Below, one piece after another: positions 52,977-61,700 of a DNA stretch of 64,000 nt. The notes under the pieces are model-generated. The model saw only the letters and a program-made list of their open reading frames with translations. It was not told where the DNA came from and did no database searches. Position numbers and translations under genes: made by a program. Every line of letters begins with the position of its first letter. Position 1 is the first letter of the stretch. The DNA is from Burkholderiaceae bacterium (GTDB taxonomy: Bacteria > Pseudomonadota > Gammaproteobacteria > Burkholderiales > Burkholderiaceae_C). Location: contig JAMLIT010000002.1 in assembly GCA_023954035.1 (NCBI GenBank), forward strand, positions 1 to 64,000, given 5' to 3'.

Positions 52977-53239
52977 GAATGGGTGTAAATGGGTGTGCTT
53001 TTGGCTGGGGCGCCGGACTCGGGTTCGATTCCCAAACCGGGAATTGAACTGGCCCCAGAAAGCGAACGAGGTTGAGGCCGCATATCGGCGACCAATCAGA
53101 GCGAAAAACCAGCTTGATCGTCCATGGCCGATGGCCGTACCGGCAGGCTTTTCGATCCGGTTCGCACCGGTTCGCAGCAGCCCGCACCGCTTCGATTCCG
53201 TACTTTCAATAGTCGTTTGATGCGGGGTACCATCCCACC
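52977..53239. repeat. Direct repeat R2 with ssrA T-arm-like sequence
   Basis: Second copy of R1. The T-arm-like part at 53014-53034 matches 18 of 21 ssrA bases and again faces GGGAATTGAAC. GGTTCGCA occurs at 53159 and 53169. It ends GTACCATCCCACC, immediately followed by ACCATATG and a terminator. It bounds unit C on the right. The stretch 52956-53550 has no gene. Confidence 0.85.
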
Positions 53240-53249
53240 ACCATATGCA

Positions 53250-53279
53250 AGGGCTCGGATAATCTCCGGGCCCTTTTTC
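53250..53279 (+). terminator. Terminator-like hairpin after R2
   Basis: AGGGCTCGG and CCGGGCCCT form a stem, with one mismatch, followed by five T. As after ssrA and at 42872, a hairpin terminator directly follows the CCACCA-like end. Confidence 0.7.
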
Positions 53280-53480
53280 GTGCCTGAAATCCCCGCACCA
53301 CGCGGGGTTTTGCCCGCCTGTGCTGCGGGTGGCCATCAGCCGAAACGCCCGAAATCGCCACTTTCTTGGCCAGAGCCGGCTCTGTTCTCCGTTTGGCCTG
53401 CGGCTAGGCGCAGATGCAGGTCTAGCGAAATCAACAACTTACGCGCTGCGGTTCATCGTCAACCAAGGCTGTCAGTCACC

Positions 53481-53512
53481 AGTACAACTAGACGGCGTGC
53501 GTCACTTGTACT
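53481..53512 (+). promoter_or_regulatory. Inverted repeat before tacAT-like pair
   Basis: AGTACAA and TTGTACT (7-bp arms, 18-base loop), 39 bases upstream of the antitoxin start; a probable antitoxin operator. Confidence 0.5.
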
Positions 53513-53550
53513 AACATTGCGGCAGTTGATCTAACAAAAGAGGTGCTGCC

Positions 53551-53844
53551 ATGACTGCCGTTGCATCGTCGCCTTCCGCCCGTTCTGCCCGACTTGGGCT
53601 GCGCGCTACCCCCGAACAGGAGGTAGTGCTGCGCCGTGCCGCCGAGGTGGCCCACAAATCGCTGACCGACTTCATCCTCGACAGCGCGTGCCTGGCTGCC
53701 GAGCAGACGCTGCTCGATCAGCGGTTGTTCATGGTCTCGGGTAGCCAGTATCAGGCCCTGATGGATCTGCTGGATCGCCCCGAACAGGCCAACGAGGGGT
53801 TGCGTGACCTGTTCGCTCGTAAGGCGCCTTGGGACGCGAAGTGA
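53551..53844 (+). CDS. DUF1778 (TacA-type) antitoxin
   Basis: 97 residues. ARLGLRATPEQEVVLRRAAEVAHKSLTDFILDSACLAAEQTLLDQ is the ribbon-helix-helix DUF1778 domain; the C-terminal part (PEQANEGLRDLFARKAPWD) would wrap the toxin. RBS GAGGTG. It overlaps the following GNAT gene by four bases, the standard arrangement. Confidence 0.9.
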   Translation: MTAVASSPSARSARLGLRATPEQEVVLRRAAEVAHKSLTDFILDSACLAAEQTLLDQRLFMVSGSQYQALMDLLDRPEQANEGLRDLFARKAPWDAK

Positions 53845-54341
53845 CGTTGCGCGCACCGGAGCCTCTGACCGCGCAGCATCGGCTGGAGGGTTTTGATTGC
53901 GGCAAGCCCGCGCTGAATGACTGGCTGTTGCGTCACGCTCGCCAGGCGCAGGGCAGTGGCTCGGCCAAGACCTTTGTCGTTGCCGAGGACGATGGCCGTG
54001 TGGCGGGCTACTTCAGCCTGACCGTGGGACAAGTCGACACGCTGGAAGCGCCAGAGCGCATCCGCAAGGGGATGGGGCAGTACCCATTGCCGGTGGTGAT
54101 TCTGGCGAGGCTCGCTGTCTCGGTAGCGGATCAGGGGCGAGGCATCGGCTTCGGTTTGCTGCAGGATGCGATTCGCCGCACGATGCTGATTGCCGAGCAG
54201 GCCGCCATCCGCGCCGTGCTCACCCATCCCATCGATGAAGAAGCGGCGAGGTTCTACACCCGGTTCGGGTTCATTGCATCGCCGCTGCGCGAGCAGCAAC
54301 TTCTTTTGCTGCTCAAGGATGCAAGGAAGGTCGTCCAATGA
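53841..54341 (+). CDS. GNAT acetyltransferase toxin (TacT-type)
   Basis: 166 residues from GTG 53841 (GTGA overlap with the antitoxin stop). LEGFDCGKPALNDWLLRHARQAQGSGSAKTFVVAEDDGRVAGYFSLT and the acetyl-CoA loop VSVADQGRGIGFGLLQDAIRR, and FYTRFGFIASP, are typical for TacT, which acetylates aminoacyl-tRNA and stops translation. Complete. Confidence 0.92.
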   Translation: MTLRAPEPLTAQHRLEGFDCGKPALNDWLLRHARQAQGSGSAKTFVVAEDDGRVAGYFSLTVGQVDTLEAPERIRKGMGQYPLPVVILARLAVSVADQGRGIGFGLLQDAIRRTMLIAEQAAIRAVLTHPIDEEAARFYTRFGFIASPLREQQLLLLLKDARKVVQ

Positions 54342-54499
54342 CGCAATCGACTGAGTTGACCAGCGCGGGCGATGACGAGCAAATCCGCCTCGAGCCCGAC
54401 CAGCACGAGATGGCGGCTCCTGCGCGTGAGTGCATCGAGCGGGCGTTTGTCGACAGCCTGGCGCAGTTCGATGAGCTGTATCGTCAGCTGGCGCGCTGA
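54338..54499 (+). CDS. Small acidic ORF coupled to the GNAT toxin gene
   Basis: 53 residues, ATG overlapping the toxin stop (ATGA), acidic: MTQSTELTSAGDDEQIRLEP, then QHEMAAPARECIERAFVDSLAQFDELYRQLAR, predicted helical. Could be an accessory of the toxin-antitoxin pair or a leftover of another gene; no family recognised. It ends 52 bases before the convergent module 3. Confidence 0.5.
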   Translation: MTQSTELTSAGDDEQIRLEPDQHEMAAPARECIERAFVDSLAQFDELYRQLAR

Positions 54500-54551
54500 C
54501 AGCCAAGGGATACTTGGTCAGGCCGTGGTGGTCTGAATGCAGTTCAGCGCA

Positions 54552-55004
54552 TCACGCGTCAAACCCGGCCACCACCGCCCGCTGCGCCACCCAGTCGGTC
54601 GGCAGCGGGTTCCGCTGGAACCACAGCAGGCTCATGCACTTGGGCTGCTGCCCGGCCAGGATACTCTGGATGATGGCTGGCTCCAGCAGGGTCAGACGCA
54701 GCAGTTCGTTGACCGTCGAGTGGTGCAGGCCTTCCCGCTGGGCGATTTCGCTGCCACTGCCGACCACGCCATCGTCGAGCAGTTGCTGCCAGTAGAAGGC
54801 CCGCGTCAGTGCCACCAGCAAGGGCTGGTCGATCTGTGTGGCGATCTTGCCCGTCGACTCGACCTGGCCATCCGGTCGCACCACCACCTTGCTGGCGCCG
54901 CGCTTCCTGATCTTCAGTGGGATGAAGGTGGACAGCTTGACCTGGCCGCCGTCCCGACGCTCGCGCGCAACGGGTCCGCCCAAAGCCTGCACTTTCGGCT
55001 TCAT
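54552..55004 (-). CDS. ParB/KorB-like HTH protein (recombinase module 3)
   Basis: 150 residues from ATG 55004, overlapping the recombinase stop (ATGA). KLSTFIPLKIRKRGASKVVVRP, AFYWQQLLDDGVVGSGSEIAQREGLHHSTVNELLRLTLLEPAIIQSILAG and LLWFQRNPLPTDWVAQRAVVAGFDA are close to the module 1 protein at 21737-22123. Intact, though its recombinase partner is truncated. Confidence 0.75.
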   Translation of the reverse strand: MKPKVQALGGPVARERRDGGQVKLSTFIPLKIRKRGASKVVVRPDGQVESTGKIATQIDQPLLVALTRAFYWQQLLDDGVVGSGSEIAQREGLHHSTVNELLRLTLLEPAIIQSILAGQQPKCMSLLWFQRNPLPTDWVAQRAVVAGFDA

Positions 55005-56059
55005 GCCTCCACCTCCTGCTGTTCCCATTCCTGCAATTCCGCGCCGATGGTGCCGGGCAGCAGTTCCCCGGCCAGTTCCTGCCATCCCTGATCGCGCCAG
55101 ATGATCTCCAACCCGCCATCGGCACTCACCACACGGTCGATCAGTAGCTGCGCCAGTCGACACTGTTCAGCGGGGAACAACTGTTGCCACAGGCAAGCCA
55201 GATTTCGCATCGGCAAGACCACCTCCGGCTCCGACAGGTCTGGGCGGGGTGCCCGAATCCGATCCCACACCGACTGCACGATGTGCGGTGCTGATAGCGC
55301 CGCTACGATCTGCTGGGTCACCAATTCCTCAATGGGCGCCGCCGGTAGTGGCCCATGCTGGCTGGCCCACGCACCAAAGCGCCGATGCTTGATCGGGCTG
55401 TAGTAGCGGTAGGTCTTGCCCTTCTTGACGATGTAGCTGGGCACCAGCCGTTCACCGTCGGGCGTGAACAGCAGGCCGCGCAACAACACCGGCTCACGCT
55501 GGCGGTCGTTGGTCTCTCGCCGCCGTTCGATGCCATCGGTGGCGATCAGTGCGTGCACGGCATCCCACTGCGCCTGTGTCACGATGGCCTGATGCTGGCC
55601 GGGGAAACTCTGCCCTTTGTGGACGATCTCGCCCAGGTACATCCGGTTGTGCAGCATCTTGTAGAGGGTCTGCTTGGTGAAGGGCTTGCCGCCCTTGGTG
55701 AGCACGCCTTCTGCGCCGTAGGCCTTGGCCATCAGCGTGGCCGATCGCACGGTCACGAAAGCATCAAAGACGCGGCGGACCAGGGCAGCCTCGGTTTCAT
55801 TGATCACCAGCAGCCTGTCGCGCACGTCAAAACCCAGCGGCAGCGGCCCGCCCCTCCACATCCCCTTCGCCTTGCTGGCGGCGATCTTGTCGCGGATGCG
55901 CTCACCGGTGACCTCGCGTTCGAACTGCGCGAAGGACAGCAAAAGGTTGAGCATCAGCCGGCCCATCGACGTGGCCGAATTGATCTGCTGCGTTACGGCG
56001 CTGAAGCTGACCCGGTGGCGGTCAAACACATCGACCATGCGCGCAAAATCGGCCAGCAA
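55001..56059 (-). pseudogene. Large serine recombinase, N-terminally truncated (module 3)
   Basis: The remaining 352 residues begin within the resolvase domain (LADFARMVDVFDRHRVSFSAVTQQINSATSMGRLMLNLLLSFAQFEREVTGERIRDKIAASK). Compared with modules 1 and 2, about 100 residues are missing, including the catalytic Ser and the Arg-containing DRLTR segment; the sequence changes abruptly near 56060. The DUF2924 and small-ORF genes that should precede it are absent as well. The ribbon region (GLLFTPDGERLVPSYIVKKGKTYRYYS) is cysteine-free here too. It cannot catalyse recombination by itself. Confidence 0.85.
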
Positions 56060-56061
56060 GC

Positions 56062-56445
56062 GTGACCTTGGCGGCTTTGCTCATGGTATTCGTTCCGGTC
56101 AAGCCAGATGCCACGACACCGCAAGTCATCCAGCTCTTTACTTCGAAGGTCGTGATTCTGGGCTTGCTTTTCACAGCAAGGATCTGGTGCGGCCGACTCG
56201 ACAAGGCGGCTCGGCACCAAAGCGCGATCAACAAGCATTGGGCAAATGCGCTGCGAACATTCCAGGCCTTCACCAAGGCGGCCAGCGACGATACCGCTCG
56301 TAGTGCGGTACTGATGGAAACCACCAAGTCGATTTTCGCCATCACGCCGTCCGGTTACTTGGAAAACGAATCATCGCCTGACGGTGGGCTGAAGATCGTA
56401 GAGGTCGTGAAGCACGCAACCCAAGCCGTGGCATCAGTAAAGTAG
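56062..56445 (+). pseudogene. C-terminal remnant of a membrane protein of unknown function
   Basis: Open frame of 127 codons with apparent GTG start exactly at the point where recombinase module 3 breaks off; the frame is also open further left, so this is probably the 3' part of a gene cut by the rearrangement. It shows one or two hydrophobic segments (TLAALLMVFVPV; VVILGLLFTARIW) and a soluble helical tail. No family recognised. Confidence 0.45.
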
Positions 56446-56532
56446 CGGAGCCGCTTGTAGTCATCTGCCCGCAGCAACCCGCGCAAATGCTCATAAGCTC
56501 GGGAGGCCAGTCCGCACACGGTCAACCACCCA

Positions 56533-56539
56533 CCACCAA
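56533..56539. other. attR: right junction of the island
   Basis: CCACCAA, preceded by another CCA, matches the ssrA 3' end at 20314-20320 and is followed, as expected after ssrA, by an independent terminator. Core genes start right after. Confidence 0.65.
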
Positions 56540-56544
56540 ATTAG

Positions 56545-56577
56545 AAAAATCCTGGCCTTGACTGGCTGGGATTTTTT
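56545..56577 (+). terminator. Probable original ssrA terminator, displaced by the island
   Basis: AAAAATCC and GGGATTTTTT pair around an inner GCC/GGC stem with a six-base loop. It lies six bases after the attR CCACCAA, although no gene ends here on the plus strand; this fits the terminator of the uninterrupted ssrA locus. Confidence 0.65.
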
Positions 56578-56731
56578 CGTCTGGGCTCTGGCGAGCCTGG
56601 CGCCTGCCTCTCAAGGTAAACCCCTTTGCTTACCTAAAGTTACGCCTCTACAGTGGGCCATTCGAGTGCCGATCGCTCGGATCGGCTCTGGGCGATGTGC
56701 GGCCCGGCGTCGAATATTGGGATGCAAACCG

Positions 56732-58720
56732 ATGGCTGCTGCGCACGGTTCTTCTCCTGCGGATTCACAGGACTCTCTGGGCGAGTTGGTGCGTCGGATT
56801 GCGCTGGCCTTCGCCTTGTTGGCCGTTGTGGCGGCCATGCCGCTCTACCAGCGCTTGGCGCTGTATGAGTTTGATTTTCTTTCCAGCCTGACGGCCCCTG
56901 CGCCGCCCGATGCAGGGATTTTGGTGGTGGGATTGGACGAGGCCAGCCTGGCGCAATTGGGCGTCGCACCGCCGCTGCCACGCCGCCTGCATGCACAACT
57001 GGTGCGTGCCTTGACCAATGCGGGCGCGGCGGCGTTGGGGATAGACATGCTGTTCGCGGAGCCGCAGACGGTTCTGGACGACGAAGCGCTTGGCCAGGCG
57101 TTGAAGGGTGGATTGCCGATTGTGTTGGCAGGGGCGGCGGTGCAAAACGACAGCTCACAAGTGGCGCAGTATGTACAGCAACTGCCCACTGTTTTTCCTG
57201 AGGCGACGCGCGGTGCTGCCGGGATGGTGCCGGATGAAGATGGCATTGCCCGGCGGGCACCCATGCAAGCAGATGCTTTGTGGAGGGTGCTTGCACAGCA
57301 GGCCGGCCGGCAGGTGTCCGCTCCTCCTGATGGGGCGCTGCTGCGCTACTACGCGCCCGAGTTGCCCATTCCTTACGCACATTACACGCAAGCACTGGAT
57401 GCGCAGCATGCGTTGGCACCTCGCGCCGTGCAGGGGCGGTTGGTGCTGCTGGGGCAAAACACGCCAGTGGGTGGGGTCGACCAATTCCGCACACCGTTCA
57501 GTGCCTTGGGCGGAGCGACCCAGTCGGGCGTTTTTTTGCATGCCACGGCCTTGCTCAATGGTTTGACCAATGATTGGATCAGGCCGGTGCCCTGGCCTCT
57601 CACTTGGTTGGCCGCCTTGCTGGCCATGGTTGGCATTTCGCTGTTCACGCGCCGCTTTAGTGCCTTGCGCGCGTTGGCGGCCAGCCTTGCCTTGGGCGGT
57701 GCGGCCGTGGTGGCCGGTGTTTTTGCCTTTGTGGCTGGTTGGTGGTTCAGCGTACTGCCCTTGCTTACCGGTCTGGCGGTGCACTGGAATCTGGGTGCTG
57801 CCCAGAGCTATTTGCGCGAGCGTGGCCGCCGCCAGCGCTTGCGTGCGGATTTCGCGCGCTATGTCCCACCAGCGGTCGTTGATGCGCTGATGGCGTCCGG
57901 TGCAATGGCCCATGTGCATGGTGAGCGCCGCGTGCTGACTCTGCTGTTTTGCGATCTTGCAGGTTTTACCGCAGCCAGCGAAACGCTGGCGCCTGAGGCT
58001 GTGGCACGTGCCCTCAACGCCTATTTCACGCGCATGGCGCACTGCGTGCGGTCCCATGGCGGCACCTTGGACAAATTCATTGGCGATGCGGTCATGGCCT
58101 TCTGGAATGCGCCCCTGCCCGATGCTGCCCACGCAGCCCGTGGGCTGGCTTGCGCCCAGGCCATGCAGGCCGACATGGAACTGCTGCGCAGCGACTGGCG
58201 TGGCACGCCCTTCGCTGCAGTGCGCCTGCGCGTCGGCGTGCACACCGGCGAAGCTGCGGTGGGGCACATGGGGTCCACCGAACGCTTCACATACACAGCT
58301 GTGGGTGATGCGGTCAACACCGCTGCACGCCTGGAGGGCGCGAACAAGGCGCTGGGCACCGAAATATTGGTTTCGGGGGCCACAGTAGATACCCTGGATG
58401 CGCAGCTGCAAGGCACGCTTTTGTGGCTTGACTGCGTGCTGCTCGCCGGTCGCAGCAGCGGGCTCGATGTGTACACGCCATGCAGCGATGCGGCCCTGGT
58501 CGCGCAAGGCGCGGCCCTGCGCGCGCATATCCACGCCGGGCGGCTGCAGATTGCGCTGGCCTTGTGCGACGAGTGGCTGGCGCAAAACGGCGGGGCGCCT
58601 GCGCATGCCGCCGCCGCCATGGCTTTGGCCGAGCGATTGCGTGCCGCGTTGAATGTCTTGCCAGACGGCGCTGCGTCCGCTGCAAGCTCTGCGTTGCCTC
58701 CGAGACAACTGAGCAAATAG
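56732..58720 (+). CDS. CHASE2-domain class III adenylate/guanylate cyclase
   Basis: 662 residues from ATG 56732. An N-terminal helix is followed by a periplasmic CHASE2 sensor domain (PDAGILVVGLDEASLAQLGV ... AALGIDMLFAEPQ; GRLVLLGQNTPVGGVDQFRTP), two to three membrane helices (about 300-370) and a class III cyclase domain. Both metal aspartates are present (LLFCDLAGFTAASE; GGTLDKFIGDAVMAFW), as are the transition-state Asn and Arg in FTYTAVGDAVNTAARLEG. The Lys in LDKFIGD points to ATP as substrate. It likely makes a cyclic nucleotide in response to an extracytoplasmic signal. No convincing RBS, so the start is uncertain. Confidence 0.9.
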   Translation: MAAAHGSSPADSQDSLGELVRRIALAFALLAVVAAMPLYQRLALYEFDFLSSLTAPAPPDAGILVVGLDEASLAQLGVAPPLPRRLHAQLVRALTNAGAAALGIDMLFAEPQTVLDDEALGQALKGGLPIVLAGAAVQNDSSQVAQYVQQLPTVFPEATRGAAGMVPDEDGIARRAPMQADALWRVLAQQAGRQVSAPPDGALLRYYAPELPIPYAHYTQALDAQHALAPRAVQGRLVLLGQNTPVGGVDQFRTPFSALGGATQSGVFLHATALLNGLTNDWIRPVPWPLTWLAALLAMVGISLFTRRFSALRALAASLALGGAAVVAGVFAFVAGWWFSVLPLLTGLAVHWNLGAAQSYLRERGRRQRLRADFARYVPPAVVDALMASGAMAHVHGERRVLTLLFCDLAGFTAASETLAPEAVARALNAYFTRMAHCVRSHGGTLDKFIGDAVMAFWNAPLPDAAHAARGLACAQAMQADMELLRSDWRGTPFAAVRLRVGVHTGEAAVGHMGSTERFTYTAVGDAVNTAARLEGANKALGTEILVSGATVDTLDAQLQGTLLWLDCVLLAGRSSGLDVYTPCSDAALVAQGAALRAHIHAGRLQIALALCDEWLAQNGGAPAHAAAAMALAERLRAALNVLPDGAASAASSALPPRQLSK

Positions 58721-58735
58721 AGAAAGGAACTTGCC

Positions 58736-61700
58736 ATGACCCCAACCTTCCTTCGCGTTGGACTCTTGGGCGCCAGTGCCGCCTTCGTCGCTCCAGCCGC
58801 GCTGGCGCAATGCGCAGGTGTCCCAGCGGGGCAGACGGACCAGACTGCCGCCGCCGAACTGGTCAGTCTGGTGGGCCGGGGCGAGACGCGCCCCAGCGGC
58901 GACGCTGCCTGGGAGCGAGCGGTGCAGGCGCAAAAGCTCAAGGGCGGGGCGGACATGCGCACGCTGGCCCTCTCGTCTGCCGCGCTGCTGCTGGCCGACC
59001 GCACGCAGATTCGCATGTCGGCCAACGCGCAGTTGCGTTTGTGTGACACGCAACCCGAACGCAGCCTGCTCGAACTGATTGCCGGGCGGCTGTGGGCGCG
59101 TACCAAGCGCAGCCCTGCCAACCTGCAGCTGCAAACCCCTGCCGCGCTGGCCGTCGTGCGCGGCACCGACTGGGATGTGGAGGTGGAGGGCAGCGGGCGT
59201 ACCACCTTCACCGTGCTCTCCGGCCAGGTCGAGTTCTCCAACGCCTACGGGCGTGTCGATCTGGGGCCGTCCGAGCAGGGCATTGCCGTGCCTGGACAGG
59301 CGCCCACCAAGCGGCTGCTGGTGAACCCGCGCGAGCGCGTGCAGTGGGTCATGGCCAACCCGGTGGATGCGCGGCGCTGGGCCGAATTTCGAGGCGATGC
59401 AGTGGCCCCTGAGCTGGCCGCTGTTCAGATCGATTTGGACGCCGGCGCTTGGCCGCAGGCGCGCGAGCGACTCATGGGGCTGCGACAAAACGGCGCGCAC
59501 GAAGCCGCCGTGGCGCTGGTGCTGGCCGATCTGGCGGCCTTCGATGCGCGGCTGGAGACCGCCGTACAAGAGCTGGAGCGCGCCTGGCAGCGCACCGGTG
59601 ACACCCGGCTTGCTGCGCGACGCGCCGAATTCTTGCTCGCGCTGGACCGCCCGGAAGATGCCCGAAGCGTGCTCGATGAGGCCCTGGCGCGCAGCAGCAG
59701 CGCTGCCAGCAGCGACCTGCTGCTGGCCGATGGCGATTGGTACCGCCTGGCCGGCCGGGGAGATGAATCCATCGCGCGTTACCGTGCCGGTGTAGCGCGT
59801 TCGCAAGGCGATAAACAGAAGGCCGATGCCCTGGGCCGCTTGGGCCGCGCGCTGCAAGAGCGCGGCGACCTCGCGGCGGCACGTGAAGCGCTGGCCCAAG
59901 CCGTGGCGCTGGACCCGCGCAGTGCCCACTTGCTCGGTGCTGAGGCCACGGCCGCCACCGAGGCATTGCGCCTGCAGGAGGCGGGCGCCGGGTTTGACAC
60001 CGCCCTGGCGTTGCAGGCCGACGACTACGAAAGCCTGGCGGGTGCCGGCTATCTGGCTCTGCGCCGCGGCGAGCCCGAAGCGGCGCGCCAACTGTTGCTC
60101 AAAGCGCTGGTGATTGAGCCGCGCTATGCGCGGGCGCACATGTGGCTGGCCGTGGCCGAATACACCCTGGGCGCAGAGGGTGCGGCGCTTGACGCCTTGC
60201 AGCGGGCACGCCAGGCCGACCCCAAGGATCCACTGCCGTGGCAGATCGAATCCATTTTGCGCAACGACAGCGGCGAGTCCGAAGCGGCGATCGCTGCCGC
60301 ACGCGAGGCGCTTGTGCGGCTGCCGTACCTCAAGTCGCTCAATCCACTGGCGTCGGACAGCCAGGGCTCGGCGAACCTGGGCAAGGCGCTGGGCGATTTT
60401 GGACTGGAGCATTGGGCGCGGGCGTACGCGCAGCAGTCCTATTACCCGCTGTGGGCGGGCAGCCACTTCTTCATGGCGAACCGCTACGAGAGTCCATTTG
60501 CCAGGCGCTCGGAATTTCATCAGGGCTACCTGGCAGACCCGCTGGCCTTTGGCGCCAGCGAAAAACAGGCTCCGGTGCTTCTATCGAACTTGGGCGAATG
60601 GGTGGGCGGTGGCAGTGTGGAGCGCAATGGAACGCAGACCAAGGCTGTGGCGGACCTGGGTCACCATGGCCTTGCGTCCAGTCCCTTTCCCATCGCCTGG
60701 CGCGTGGGCATCGAGGGCTACAGTTTCGACCCGCGTGCGGGAGTGTTGAGCGATCGCCTGCAATCATTCGATTGGCGCCTGGGAATCGGCGCCCGCCCCA
60801 CGGATCGCCTGGGGCTGTTGCTGACCCATTCGGCGCAGCGAACGCGCTACCACTACCCGGGGGGTGTTGATGATGCGGATGGTCAGGGCGTGCGCATGGA
60901 AGGCGTCACACGTTCGCCAGTGCACCGGACAGACCTGGGCGGATCCTGGCGCTGGTCGGGTAACGAGCAGACCTGGCTGGCGTTGCACAGCGCTCGTTTC
61001 GTCAGAGAAACGCCACTGATTGATCCTGTCGTCGGCCTCTACAACTTTGCCAGCCGGGATACAGACAAGGGTGTGATGCTGCGCCACACACTGCAGCGCG
61101 GCAACCTGCGTTTCAGTGCGGGCTGGGAGCGCGGACGTGTACTCAACAAGTTCGCACGGGAGTATTCGGAGGTGTTTGCTGCGGCAGATACACGCATTGC
61201 TTACGACCTGCCTTGGGCCGGACTGGAAGGTCAACAAGGTCCCTGGGCCTGGCAGGCGCAGGCTTTCTGGCCGCAGATGGAGGTCAATGAGCGCAGCTAT
61301 CTCTACCTGGGGCGGACGGGCGCCGCCTTGAACGTGCCGAGGCTGGAGGATACGGGCCAGGCCCGGCGCCTGCGGCCGCGCCTGGGGGTGTCGTACCGCT
61401 TTGCGCCTGGGCGAGCGCTGCATGCAGCCTACATAGAGAGCTTGTACACGCCGTCCACCTACACCCTCGCACCGGTGGCAGTTGGTGCGATTCCCATCGA
61501 CTACCACTACCAGACACCGGGCAGCCTGGCGCGCAAGCTGGCCCTGCAATTGGACTGGGAGTTCGACGCGCGCAGTTTTGGCGTGGCCATGGCATCGCGG
61601 CAGGACATATCCAGCATCCAATATTCCAACGGGGATTTGCTGCCGCTCATGAGCGTATTGTTGGACGACCGAATCGAAGGCCTGGGCCCTCTCATCCAGA

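Larger units (their letters stand above)
20320..56539. mobile_element. Composite genomic island integrated at ssrA (about 36 kb)
   Basis: Bounded by CCACCAA copies at the ssrA 3' end and at 56533. It contains three minus-strand serine-recombinase modules, a phage replication block, five toxin-antitoxin-like pairs, McrC and AbiE. Internal copies of ssrA 3'-like sequence (42836-42902, 51191-51453, 52977-53239) divide it into at least four units, so it probably grew by repeated insertion at the same site. No tyrosine integrase, conjugation or capsid genes are visible. Confidence 0.85.
56446..56731. other. Right island end and spacer to the cyclase gene
   Basis: Contains attR (56533-56539), the displaced terminator (56545-56577) and then about 150 bases without a clear signal before the cyclase ATG. 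Confidence 0.6.

Noticed and set aside
20320..56539. CRISPR array or complete conjugation system in the island
   Set aside because: No regularly spaced short repeats, and no relaxase, VirB/Tra or type IV coupling genes could be seen.
57155..60520. 1121-codon minus-strand frame opposite the cyclase and FecR genes
   Set aside because: Both plus-strand genes have clear domains, signal peptide and RBS; the minus product is Gln/Arg/Gly-rich shadow.
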